Assembly: GCF_024124765.2 (NCBI RefSeq)
Contig: NZ_JAMXSR020000002.1
Coordinates: 2,282,001 to 2,346,000 of the forward strand
Direction of reading: 5' to 3'
DNA: 64,000 bases
Source of the DNA: Sphingomonas sp. H160509
GTDB lineage: Bacteria > Pseudomonadota > Alphaproteobacteria > Sphingomonadales > Sphingomonadaceae
The notes beneath the pieces are model-generated. The model was given only the letters and a program-made list of their open reading frames with translations, did no database searches and was not told the DNA's origin. Position numbers and translations under genes: made by a program. Below are positions 57,088 through 64,000 of the stretch, piece by piece (the first letter of the stretch is position 1; each line of letters begins with the position of its first letter).

Positions 57088-58336
57088 GCTGCGATCTTCC
57101 TGGTGTCGTCGCGGAACGTGAACTGGAACAGCAGCGCGATCACCGCCGCGGCGATTGCGGGATACCACCACATATGCTGCCAGTCGGCGATGGTCGGCGA
57201 TGCGGGCAATTGCGCATACAACAGCGCACCGATCTGCGATCCAAGCAGCATCCCGACGCCGTACGTGAACAGCGTCAGCATTCCCTGCGCCTGCGCGTTC
57301 ACCCCCCTTCGGCGTGGCGATCGTACCGGTGTAGATCGCACCGGCGACGAAGAAGAAATCATAGCACACGCCGTGAAGCGCGACGCCGAGATACACCGCC
57401 CACAGTGACGATCCGCCATCGCCGATCGCGAACAAGGCGTAGCGCAACGCCCATGCCGCCATCCCGACGAGCAGCAGTGGCTTCACCCCGAACCGGCGGT
57501 ACAGCCACGGCATCGAGAACATGAAGACGAGCTCGGACATCTGCCCGATCGCGAGCGTGCCGCCGACGTTATTGATGCCGGTCGCGCCGACATAGGGCGA
57601 CGCATAGGCGTAATACATCGCCAGCGGGATCGAGATCAGCGTCGCGCAGGTCATGAAGATCAGGAACGAGCGCTGACGGAGCAACCCGAACGCCTCAACG
57701 CAGAACACCTGCCGTAGCACGCTCTCGTCGCGTGGCGCATCCGCCGTGACGTTCGGCAGCGTGAAGCTGTAGAGCCCCAGCGCGATCGAGACGACCGCGG
57801 CGACGCGGAAGATCTCGGGGCTAGCCGACAGCCCCGCCCAACCGATGATCAACCCCGCCGTGATCCAGCCGAGCGTGCCGAACGCGCGGACGAACGGGAA
57901 CTTGTCGGTCCGCTCGCCAAAGCTCTTCAACGCGATCGTGTTCGCGAGGCCGACCGTCGGCATGTAGAGGGATCATGTAGCACAGCAGCAGCCAGACGAA
58001 GGTCCCGCCATTCTCCGGTGTCACCAGCGACGGCAGTACGAACAACAGCACGCCGCCGACCAGATGCAGGACCACCATCAACATCCGCGGGCTGACATAC
58101 CGTGCCGCCGCCATGCCGAGCAGGAAAGACCCAACGATCGACGCGATCGGCCCGACCGAGAAGGCGTTGCCGATGAGGTTGCCGATGCCGACGGTCTGCA
58201 TGACGAGGCCGAGCGTGACCGTCCAGGCGCCCCACACGAAGAACTGCATGAACATCATCGCGCTCAAGCGACCTGTCAGCAGACCACCCGACTGGGCCAT
58301 GCCTGTTGGATATTGTGCAGTGTCCGCAACGGCCAT
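57084..58336 (-). CDS. MFS sugar/nucleoside:proton symporter (two frameshifts in this sequence)
   Basis: About 417 residues and twelve helices, NupG/XapB-like: LSAMMFMQFFVWGAWTVTLG at the N-terminus, GPIASIVGSFLLGMAAARYV, VRAFGTLGWITAGLIIGWAG, IGQMSELVFMFSMPWLYRRF, LHGVCYDFFFVAGAIYTG and GVGMLLGSQIGALLYAQ. Breaks at 57302-57307 (C6) and 57969-57971 split it into three frames; single bases restore CYMILYMPTVGLAN and the C-terminal join. It is the first gene of the operon and its likely importer for the glycoside or its product. It is divergent from the LacI gene. Confidence 0.88.
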
Positions 58337-58400
58337 TCGCCACCTCTCCGATCGCAGTTTTACTGCTTGTCGGACATGAAGCTACGGAGCCTCCAATCGA

Positions 58401-58416
58401 ATGTAAAGGATTACAT
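58401..58416. promoter_or_regulatory. Candidate LacI-family operator in the divergent promoter
   Basis: ATGTAAAGGATTACAT is a perfect 6-4-6 inverted repeat. It lies about 65 bp upstream of the MFS start and 46 bp upstream of the lacI-type start, so one site could control both directions. LacI operators are usually even palindromes of this size, often with a central CG, which is missing here. Confidence 0.6.
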
Positions 58417-58461
58417 CGGATATAGATCGACACTGCCCACGACCGGATACATGACGGCCTT

Positions 58462-59470
58462 ATGCCGACGATCATCGAAGTGGCCGCTCTCGCAGGCGTC
58501 TCGACCGCCACGGTTTCGCGCGTTCTCAGCCGCCCCGAACAGGTGTCCGAGGAAACGCGGCGACGCGTCCTGGAGGTGGTTCGCGAGTCCGGCTACACGC
58601 CCAACGTCGCCGCGCGCAGCTTGCGGACGTTGCGCGCCGCCAAGATCCTGCTGACCGTCCCCGACATCTCCAACGCGTTCTTCGCGAGCGTCATCCGTGG
58701 CGCCGAAGAAGCCGCACGTGACGCCGGCTATTCGGTCGTGGTCGGCGACACGCGGCACGATCCGGAAGTCGAGGACCAATATGCGGACATGCTCTCGCGC
58801 CGCGAAGTCGACGGGCTGATCTTCCTCGGCCATCGCCTGCCCGCCAGCCTCTCGCCGCTGCTGGCGCGCAAAGGCACCGCCGCACCGATCGTCAACGGTT
58901 GCGAATACAGCCCCGACCTAGGCGTCCCCAGCGTCCATATCGACAACGCCGCGGCGAGCGCAGACGCGATCCAGCACCTGATCGACCTCGGCCACCGCAG
59001 GATCGGCGTGATCACCGGCCCGGAGATCAGCCCGATCAGCCGCGACCGCCTCGCCGGCGCGATCGACGCTGCCACCCGCGCCGGCCTGCGCGACAGCCTC
59101 CACATCCGCGTCGGCGACTATTCCGCCGGCTCGGCCATCGGCCACACGCGCAACCTGATCGACAACGACGTCACCGCGATCTTCTGCTTCAGCGACGAGA
59201 TGGCGATGGGCGCGCTCAGCGTGATCGGCGACGCAGGGCTCAAATGCCCGAAGGACGTCTCGGTCATCGGCTTCGACGATCTCCCCCTCGCGCGCTATTT
59301 TCAGCCCCCCGCTGACGACGATCGCCCAGCCCAAAGGCATGATCGGCCGCCGCACGGTCGAATTGCTCGTAGACATCCTCCGTGGCGCCGCAAGCCCGTC
59401 GCAGCAGGTTACACTCCAACACGAACTCGTGATACGCAGCAGCACCGCCCCCTCTGCTGTGGGCCTTTGA
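58462..59470 (+). CDS. LacI-family transcriptional regulator (frameshift in this sequence)
   Basis: About 335 residues. The N-terminal HTH and hinge are classic: TIIEVAALAGVSTATVSRVL, SRPEQVSEETRRRVLEVVRE, SGYTPNVAARSLRT. A periplasmic-binding-like domain follows (VPDISNAFFASVIRGAEEAA, LGHRRIGVITGPEISPISRD, FCFSDEMAMGALSVIGDAGL, VSVIGFDDLPLARYFQP). The frame breaks at a C6 run (59305-59310); one base gives PPLTTIAQPKGMIGRRTVEL and a stop at 59468-59470. It is divergent from the nine-gene sugar operon and most likely represses it. Confidence 0.92.
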
Positions 59471-59754
59471 CCAGCATCGAACTCAGCGGTTGGCAGTTTT
59501 CGGCGAAGGGTCTGGCTCTACACCTGTATCTTGCGGAGAATGGAGTTGGCGCCGAACATCCGGCGCGATCAGGGACGAGATCGTCCAACAGCGACCAGTT
59601 AACCTAATAGAGCCCCATATTCCGGACCGATAACAGGCACGATGACTCACTACCGCGACGCTAAACCTTGCCGCTACAGCCCGGCTGCCATTGTCCGATA
59701 TCGGCAAACACCAGTTGGAACTAGGTTCGAAGATACCGGCGATTTTCAAAAAAA

Positions 59755-59830
59755 TGGTGCCGCTTACAGGACTCGAACCTGTGACCCCCGCATTACGAAT
59801 GCGATGCTCTACCAGCTGAGCTAAAGCGGC
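59755..59830 (-). tRNA. tRNA-Thr (anticodon CGT)
   Basis: Read on the minus strand from 59830: acceptor GCCGCTT, D arm AGCTCAGCTGGTAGAGC, anticodon stem-loop TCGCA-TTCGTAA-TGCGG with CGT anticodon, T arm with GGTTCGAGTCC, acceptor return AAGCGGC and an encoded ACCA end. It is 76 nt including CCA. A T7 run lies just downstream. The plus-strand sequence around it contains no protein gene. Confidence 0.96.
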
Positions 59831-60017
59831 CCGATGACGGATGTATCCGGTCGAGGGGGCGGCAACTACCAGCGGTTTTGCGGGCTGACAAGCGGTTTGC
59901 GAGTTTACTATGTGTTTACCAAGCGCGGTGCACAAGCGGGGCGACGATACGGGGATCTTTTGGGCATGACGACGGCGCGCAGCGTAGAGGGATGGACGCG
60001 TAGCGGGCGCGGATGGC

Positions 60018-61118
60018 GTGGCGATTACGGAGGCTCCGCCACGGGCGACTGCGCATACCGGCGCGTCCGATTCGACCGATGCGGGCGTCAACGACGTGAT
60101 GTTCGACCTCGGCGGTGACGAACGGCGGATGCACGTGCGCGCGTACAATCACTGGGTGTCGCTGCTGAAGGACCGCCCTTACCCCTCGATCGCCGATCTC
60201 GAGCCGGAGACGATCACCGATTTCGGACCGCACAGCGTGCTGCTCGACTTCAGCCACGGCATGGGCGATCCTAAGATCGCGTATCTCGGCCGGGCGCTGC
60301 GCGAGGAATGCGGGCTGGATGGGCCGATCGCGACGATCGCGGACGTGCCGAGCCGCTCGCTGTTGTCGCGGCTGACCGATCATTACCTGCAGATCATTGC
60401 CAATCGTGCGCCGATCGGCTTCGAGGCGGAATTCGTCAGCAGCCGGGGGCGGACGACGCTGTACCGCGGGATCCTGATGCCGTTCGCGTCTGGCGGGGTG
60501 ACGATCGATTTCATTTACGGCGTCATCAATTGGAAGGAGCTCGCGGACGCTGATTTGCAGGCTGCACTGTCGGCCGAGCTAGATGCCGCCGTTCACGCAA
60601 CCTCGTATGGCTCGGGCGCGACCGCGCAGGTGTGGGCGGATGGACCGAGCGGTGGCTTCGATATCATGCCTGCCGAGCCGACGCCTGCTGCCTTGCAGGA
60701 ACTGGTGCTGGATGACCCCTTGCCCGCCGACTATGTGCTTGTCGGAAGGCTCGGCGAGCAACTGGCGATGGCGCGTGAGAGCGCGGCGCAGGTCCGCGCG
60801 GCTGAAGCGCGCAGTCGGATGGCGCTCCACAGGACGTTGGGTCGGGCGCATGATCTCGCGGTGTCTGCCGAGCAGGATAGCGATAATTTCACGGCGATTC
60901 TCTCTGCTGCTTGCGTGCCGGGTGGGGCGGAAGCGATGATGCAGATCGTTGCGCTCGTCTTTGGCGCGAATTTCGAGGCAGCTAGGTTGGAGACGTTCGC
61001 GACGGTGCTGCGTCACGCCCAGCGGCATCAGGTGCCGGCAGGCGGTTTCGCAAGCTTTCTGAGTGGCTTCGGCAGCGACCTGGCGGCGATCGAAGCCGTG
61101 GAGCGATCCGCGTTTTAG
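60018..61118 (+). CDS. PAS_5-like domain protein, unknown function
   Basis: 366 residues from GTG 60018. The N-terminal 190 residues look like the PAS_5 family (MHVRAYNHWVSLLKDRPYPS, VLLDFSHGMGDPKIAYLGRA, LQIIANRAPIGFEAEFVSSR, TLYRGILMPFASGGVTIDFI). The C-terminal half is helical with a possible coiled coil (LAMARESAAQVRAAEARSRM) and no enzyme motif. Such proteins are common one-per-genome sphingomonad genes of unknown role. It lies between the tRNA and NAD-glutamate dehydrogenase. Confidence 0.75.
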   Translation: MAITEAPPRATAHTGASDSTDAGVNDVMFDLGGDERRMHVRAYNHWVSLLKDRPYPSIADLEPETITDFGPHSVLLDFSHGMGDPKIAYLGRALREECGLDGPIATIADVPSRSLLSRLTDHYLQIIANRAPIGFEAEFVSSRGRTTLYRGILMPFASGGVTIDFIYGVINWKELADADLQAALSAELDAAVHATSYGSGATAQVWADGPSGGFDIMPAEPTPAALQELVLDDPLPADYVLVGRLGEQLAMARESAAQVRAAEARSRMALHRTLGRAHDLAVSAEQDSDNFTAILSAACVPGGAEAMMQIVALVFGANFEAARLETFATVLRHAQRHQVPAGGFASFLSGFGSDLAAIEAVERSAF

Positions 61119-61194
61119 GTGCGCCGCAGCATAATCCTTCGCACCTGCCACAAGGGTTGAGATAGGCGAACGGGGGGCGCATAGGCCCTGACCT

Positions 61195-64000
61195 ATGGCG
61201 AACCAATCGTTGAACACGCTCACCGAGACCCTTGCAGGCCGGTTGACCGAACGGGCCCTTCCGGGCGAACTGAGGGACTTCGGGGCGAGCGAGGTCGCGC
61301 AGGCCGCGGCGTTCGTCGCCGCGACTGCCGCGCACCGCGACGACGGTGCGCCGGCGATCGCGATCGAGCCGATCAGCGGCGACGACACGCGGCGGCGGAT
61401 GCGGCTTGCGATCGTCAACGACGACATGCCGTTCCTGGTCGATTCGATCGCCGCGGCGATCGGCGCGCAGGACATCGCGGTCGATCGGATCATCCACCCC
61501 GTGGTCCGCACGACGCGCGCGCCCGATGGCACGCTGCATGCGATCGACGCGGATGGCCAGGGTGCAGGTCGGCCCGAATCGATGATCTATCTCGAGATGG
61601 AACGCGCCGATGCGCGTGACCGTCGGGGGTTGATCGAGGATCTGACCGCCATATTGGCCGACGTCCGCGCGGCGGTGACCGACTGGCGCGCTATGCAAGC
61701 CGCGCTCGACGACGATATCGCCAAGCTGCCCGAGGGCGAAGGCGCGGCGCTGTTGCAGTGGTTCCTCAACGGGCATCTGACGTTGCTCGGGCATCAGATC
61801 TGGCATCGTGACGGCAGCGGCCACGCTGCGCTCGGTATCGCGCGCAACGAGCACCGCGTCCCGATCCTCGCCGAAGCGTCGCGCGCACTGGCGATCGAAT
61901 GGTTCGAGGCAGGCAACGACGCGCCGTTGTTGCTGAAATCGAACCTGATCTCGACCGTCCACCGCGCCGTCCCGCTCGACCTTGTCGTCGTGCCGGTGAT
62001 GGAGGGCGCGACGGTCGCCGGGCTGTCGATCTACAGCGGCCTGTGGACCAGTGCCGCGCTCGCCGCGATGCCGCGCGACGTGCCGGTGTTGCGCACGCGG
62101 CTTGCCGCGATGAAGGCAAAGTTCGGGTTCGATCCGCGTGGTCATGCCGGCAAGGCGCTAACGCATGCGTTCACTGCGCTGCCGCACGACCTCGTGATCG
62201 CGTTCGCACCCGATGCGCTGGAAGACCTTGCGCTGACCGCGATGAGCATCGCAGATCGGCCACGGCCGGCGCTCGTGTTGGTCGAATCGGCGCTCGGGCG
62301 GCATCTGTTCGGGTTCGTGTGGTTGCCGCGCGACGATGTCACCACCGGCCGACGGGTCGCGATCGGCGACATGCTGGCCGAGGCCGCGAATGCGAGCGTG
62401 CTCAACTGGTCGATTGCGCTGGAGGACGGCGAGGTCGCGATGATCCGCTACACGCTCGATCTGCGCGGCGATGGCCGGATGCCCGACGTCGCGCCGCTCG
62501 CGCTGCGGTTGCAGCGGATGGTGCGTGGCTGGGTGTCGGACGTCGAGGCTGCGCTGGTCGAGACGTTGCCGCCGCCACGCGCTGCGCGTCTTGCGCTCAA
62601 ATGGGCGGCGGCGTTCCCGCAGAACTACCGCAACCTCAGCACGCCCGCCGAGGCCGCCGAGGATATCCAGCGGATCGCCGCGCTGGCCGATACGGACGCG
62701 CGTGGCGTGCGCCTTGTTCCGGGCGAAGCCGGCGCCGATCCGCAGTTGAAGATCTACAAGCTCGGCGGGGCGCTCCCCCTGTCGGACGCGGTCCCGGTGC
62801 TGGAGAATTTCGGCTTCCGCGTGATCGGCGAACTGCCGACGCGGTTGCGCGACGACAGCGTGCCGTTCGTGCATGACTTCGTGCTGGAAGCGAACGACGC
62901 CGCGCAGCAGAGCGACGCCCCCGTACTCGAAGGCGCGATCGCAGCGGTGCTGGAAGGCGCCGCCGAGAACGATGCGTTCAACCGGCTGATCGTCGAACTC
63001 GGCATGCGGCCCGAGGCGATCGTGCTGTTCCGCGCGTGGTTCCGGTATCTGCGCCAGGCGGGGCTTCCGTATGGTTTGACCACCGTGGTCGACGCGTTGC
63101 GGCGTGCGCCGAAGGTTGCGGCCGCTCTTATCGCGCGGTTCACCGCAGTCCATCATCCGGAGCACCCGGGTAATGCGATCGAGGCGGACCAGGCGATCGA
63201 AGCCGGGCTCGACGCGGTCACCGCGATCGACGACGATCGCATCCTGCGTGCGTATCGCAACCTGATCGCGGCGACTCTGCGGACCAACGCGTTCACGCCT
63301 GCAGCGTCGGAAGCGCTCGCGTTCAAGCTCGACAGCCACCTGATCCCCGGCCTCCCCGCCCCCGTGCCGTGGCGCGAAGTCTGGGTCTATTCGCCGCGCG
63401 TCGAGGGTATCCACCTCCGCGCCGGCCCGGTCGCACGCGGCGGCCTGCGCTGGTCCGACCGTCGCGACGATTTCCGCACCGAAATCCTCGGGCTGATGAA
63501 GGCACAGCGCGTCAAGAACGCGGTCATCGTGCCGACCGGTGCGAAGGGTGGCTTCTATCCCAAGCAACTCCCTGCACCGTCGAACCGCGACGCATGGCTG
63601 GCCGAGGGCACGGATAGCTACCGGATCTTCATCCGCACCTTGTTGTCGATCACCGACAACATCGTCGAGGGCGAGGTCGTCCATCCGGACGGCGTGACGA
63701 TCCTCGACGGCGAGGACCCGTATTTCGTGGTCGCGGCGGACAAGGGCACCGCGACGTTCAGCGACGTGGCGAACGCCCTCGCGCTCGAACGCGGCTATTG
63801 GCTGGGCGACGCGTTCGCCTCCGGTGGCTCGGTCGGGTACGATCACAAGGCGATGGGGATTACCGCCAAGGGCGCATGGCTGAGCGTCCAGCGGCACTTC
63901 GCCGAACGCGGGCTCGACGTGCAGAGCGAGAGCATCACCGTCGTCGGCTGCGGCGACATGTCGGGCGACGTGTTCGGCAACGGCATGTTGTTGTCGAAGA
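61195..64000 (+). CDS. gdhB: NAD-specific glutamate dehydrogenase, large GDH180-type (3' end cut by window edge)
   Basis: 935 residues are visible and the frame is open to the window edge; full proteins are about 1,550-1,600 residues. The N-terminal regulatory region includes the ACT-like segments (VNDDMPFLVDSIAAAIGAQD, GLSIYSGLWTSAALAAMPRD). The catalytic part begins with LRAGPVARGGLRWSDRRDDF, RTEILGLMKAQRVKNAVIVP, TGAKGGFYPKQLP and continues VGYDHKAMGITAKGAWLSVQ. It deaminates glutamate to 2-oxoglutarate with NAD+, allowing growth on amino acids. ATG 61195 is the family start (MANQSLNTLTETLAGRLTE). Confidence 0.95.
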   Translation, partial: MANQSLNTLTETLAGRLTERALPGELRDFGASEVAQAAAFVAATAAHRDDGAPAIAIEPISGDDTRRRMRLAIVNDDMPFLVDSIAAAIGAQDIAVDRIIHPVVRTTRAPDGTLHAIDADGQGAGRPESMIYLEMERADARDRRGLIEDLTAILADVRAAVTDWRAMQAALDDDIAKLPEGEGAALLQWFLNGHLTLLGHQIWHRDGSGHAALGIARNEHRVPILAEASRALAIEWFEAGNDAPLLLKSNLISTVHRAVPLDLVVVPVMEGATVAGLSIYSGLWTSAALAAMPRDVPVLRTRLAAMKAKFGFDPRGHAGKALTHAFTALPHDLVIAFAPDALEDLALTAMSIADRPRPALVLVESALGRHLFGFVWLPRDDVTTGRRVAIGDMLAEAANASVLNWSIALEDGEVAMIRYTLDLRGDGRMPDVAPLALRLQRMVRGWVSDVEAALVETLPPPRAARLALKWAAAFPQNYRNLSTPAEAAEDIQRIAALADTDARGVRLVPGEAGADPQLKIYKLGGALPLSDAVPVLENFGFRVIGELPTRLRDDSVPFVHDFVLEANDAAQQSDAPVLEGAIAAVLEGAAENDAFNRLIVELGMRPEAIVLFRAWFRYLRQAGLPYGLTTVVDALRRAPKVAAALIARFTAVHHPEHPGNAIEADQAIEAGLDAVTAIDDDRILRAYRNLIAATLRTNAFTPAASEALAFKLDSHLIPGLPAPVPWREVWVYSPRVEGIHLRAGPVARGGLRWSDRRDDFRTEILGLMKAQRVKNAVIVPTGAKGGFYPKQLPAPSNRDAWLAEGTDSYRIFIRTLLSITDNIVEGEVVHPDGVTILDGEDPYFVVAADKGTATFSDVANALALERGYWLGDAFASGGSVGYDHKAMGITAKGAWLSVQRHFAERGLDVQSESITVVGCGDMSGDVFGNGMLLSK

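Noticed and set aside
59483..60148. 221-codon minus-strand frame over the tRNA
   Set aside because: Its middle (ALAQLVEHRIRNAGVTGSSP) is the typical false translation of a tRNA gene; the tRNA-Thr explains the sequence.

Overview
The window looks like chromosomal DNA of a Sphingomonas-type alphaproteobacterium (Sphingomonadaceae). It is GC-rich throughout. It carries alphaproteobacterial gene orders (rnd-lptC-lptA-lptB-rpoN; rpmF-plsX-fabH-ihfA-merR), a DivK-type regulator beside a DUF3572 gene, a MucR-family regulator, an NAD-dependent giant glutamate dehydrogenase, and many secreted peptidases. I saw no prophage, insertion sequence, CRISPR array or rRNA. One tRNA (Thr, anticodon CGT) is present.

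Layout. 1-3.4 kb: HAD protein, DUF3572, DivK-like regulator, L33, GDT1-like membrane protein, Dps. 3.7-25.7 kb: the four parts of the ligase-associated DNA-damage-response set (ATP-dependent ligase, MBL exonuclease, DEXH helicase, PdeM endonuclease) are scattered among a VirJ-like protein, glutaminyl cyclase, a Gly-rich double cold-shock protein, the LPS-transport/RpoN block, an S10 peptidase, an odd signal peptidase, a double retropepsin, an M20 peptidase and the Kup potassium transporter. 25.8-33 kb: periplasmic MsrA, aspartate-type aminotransferase, fused PabB/PabC, a YcbL-like MBL hydrolase, an M28 peptidase and a MAPEG protein. 33.2-36.9 kb: L32, fatty acid/phospholipid initiation (PlsX, FabH), IHF-alpha, MerR, MucR. 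37-49.5 kb: Ohr/OhrR, alpha/beta hydrolase/LysR, a membrane histidine kinase with a FixJ-type regulator, PilZ-like and DUF2846 proteins, a small HNH protein, fused MsrB-MsrA, HxlR/SDR, and a DUF885 peptidase. 49.6-59.5 kb: a nine-gene operon read leftwards from a divergent LacI gene. 59.7-64 kb: tRNA-Thr, a PAS-type protein and the start of NAD-glutamate dehydrogenase.

The most interesting system is the nine-gene operon at 49.6-58.3 kb. It holds a sugar-type MFS carrier, three xylose-isomerase-like TIM-barrel proteins (two with Tat-like signals), a Gfo/Idh/MocA oxidoreductase, a DUF1080 (3-keto-disaccharide hydrolase) protein, and a complete flavin dehydrogenase complex (GMC subunit, Tat-leader subunit 3, cytochrome c). 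The genes are joined mostly by 4-bp start/stop overlaps. I infer an oxidative route in which a glycoside is oxidised at C3 in the periplasm, cleaved through the 3-keto intermediate and imported. A perfect ATGTAA-N4-TTACAT palindrome in the divergent promoter is a candidate LacI operator.

Two cautions. First, about 25 single-base frameshifts, nearly all at G or C runs, interrupt otherwise normal genes, including essential ones (rpoN, fabH, lptC). They are most simply uncorrected indels in the assembly, so broken genes here should be read as probably intact. I list them as CDS with the break noted. Second, several families of inverted repeats sit at gene 3' ends, mostly between convergent genes.
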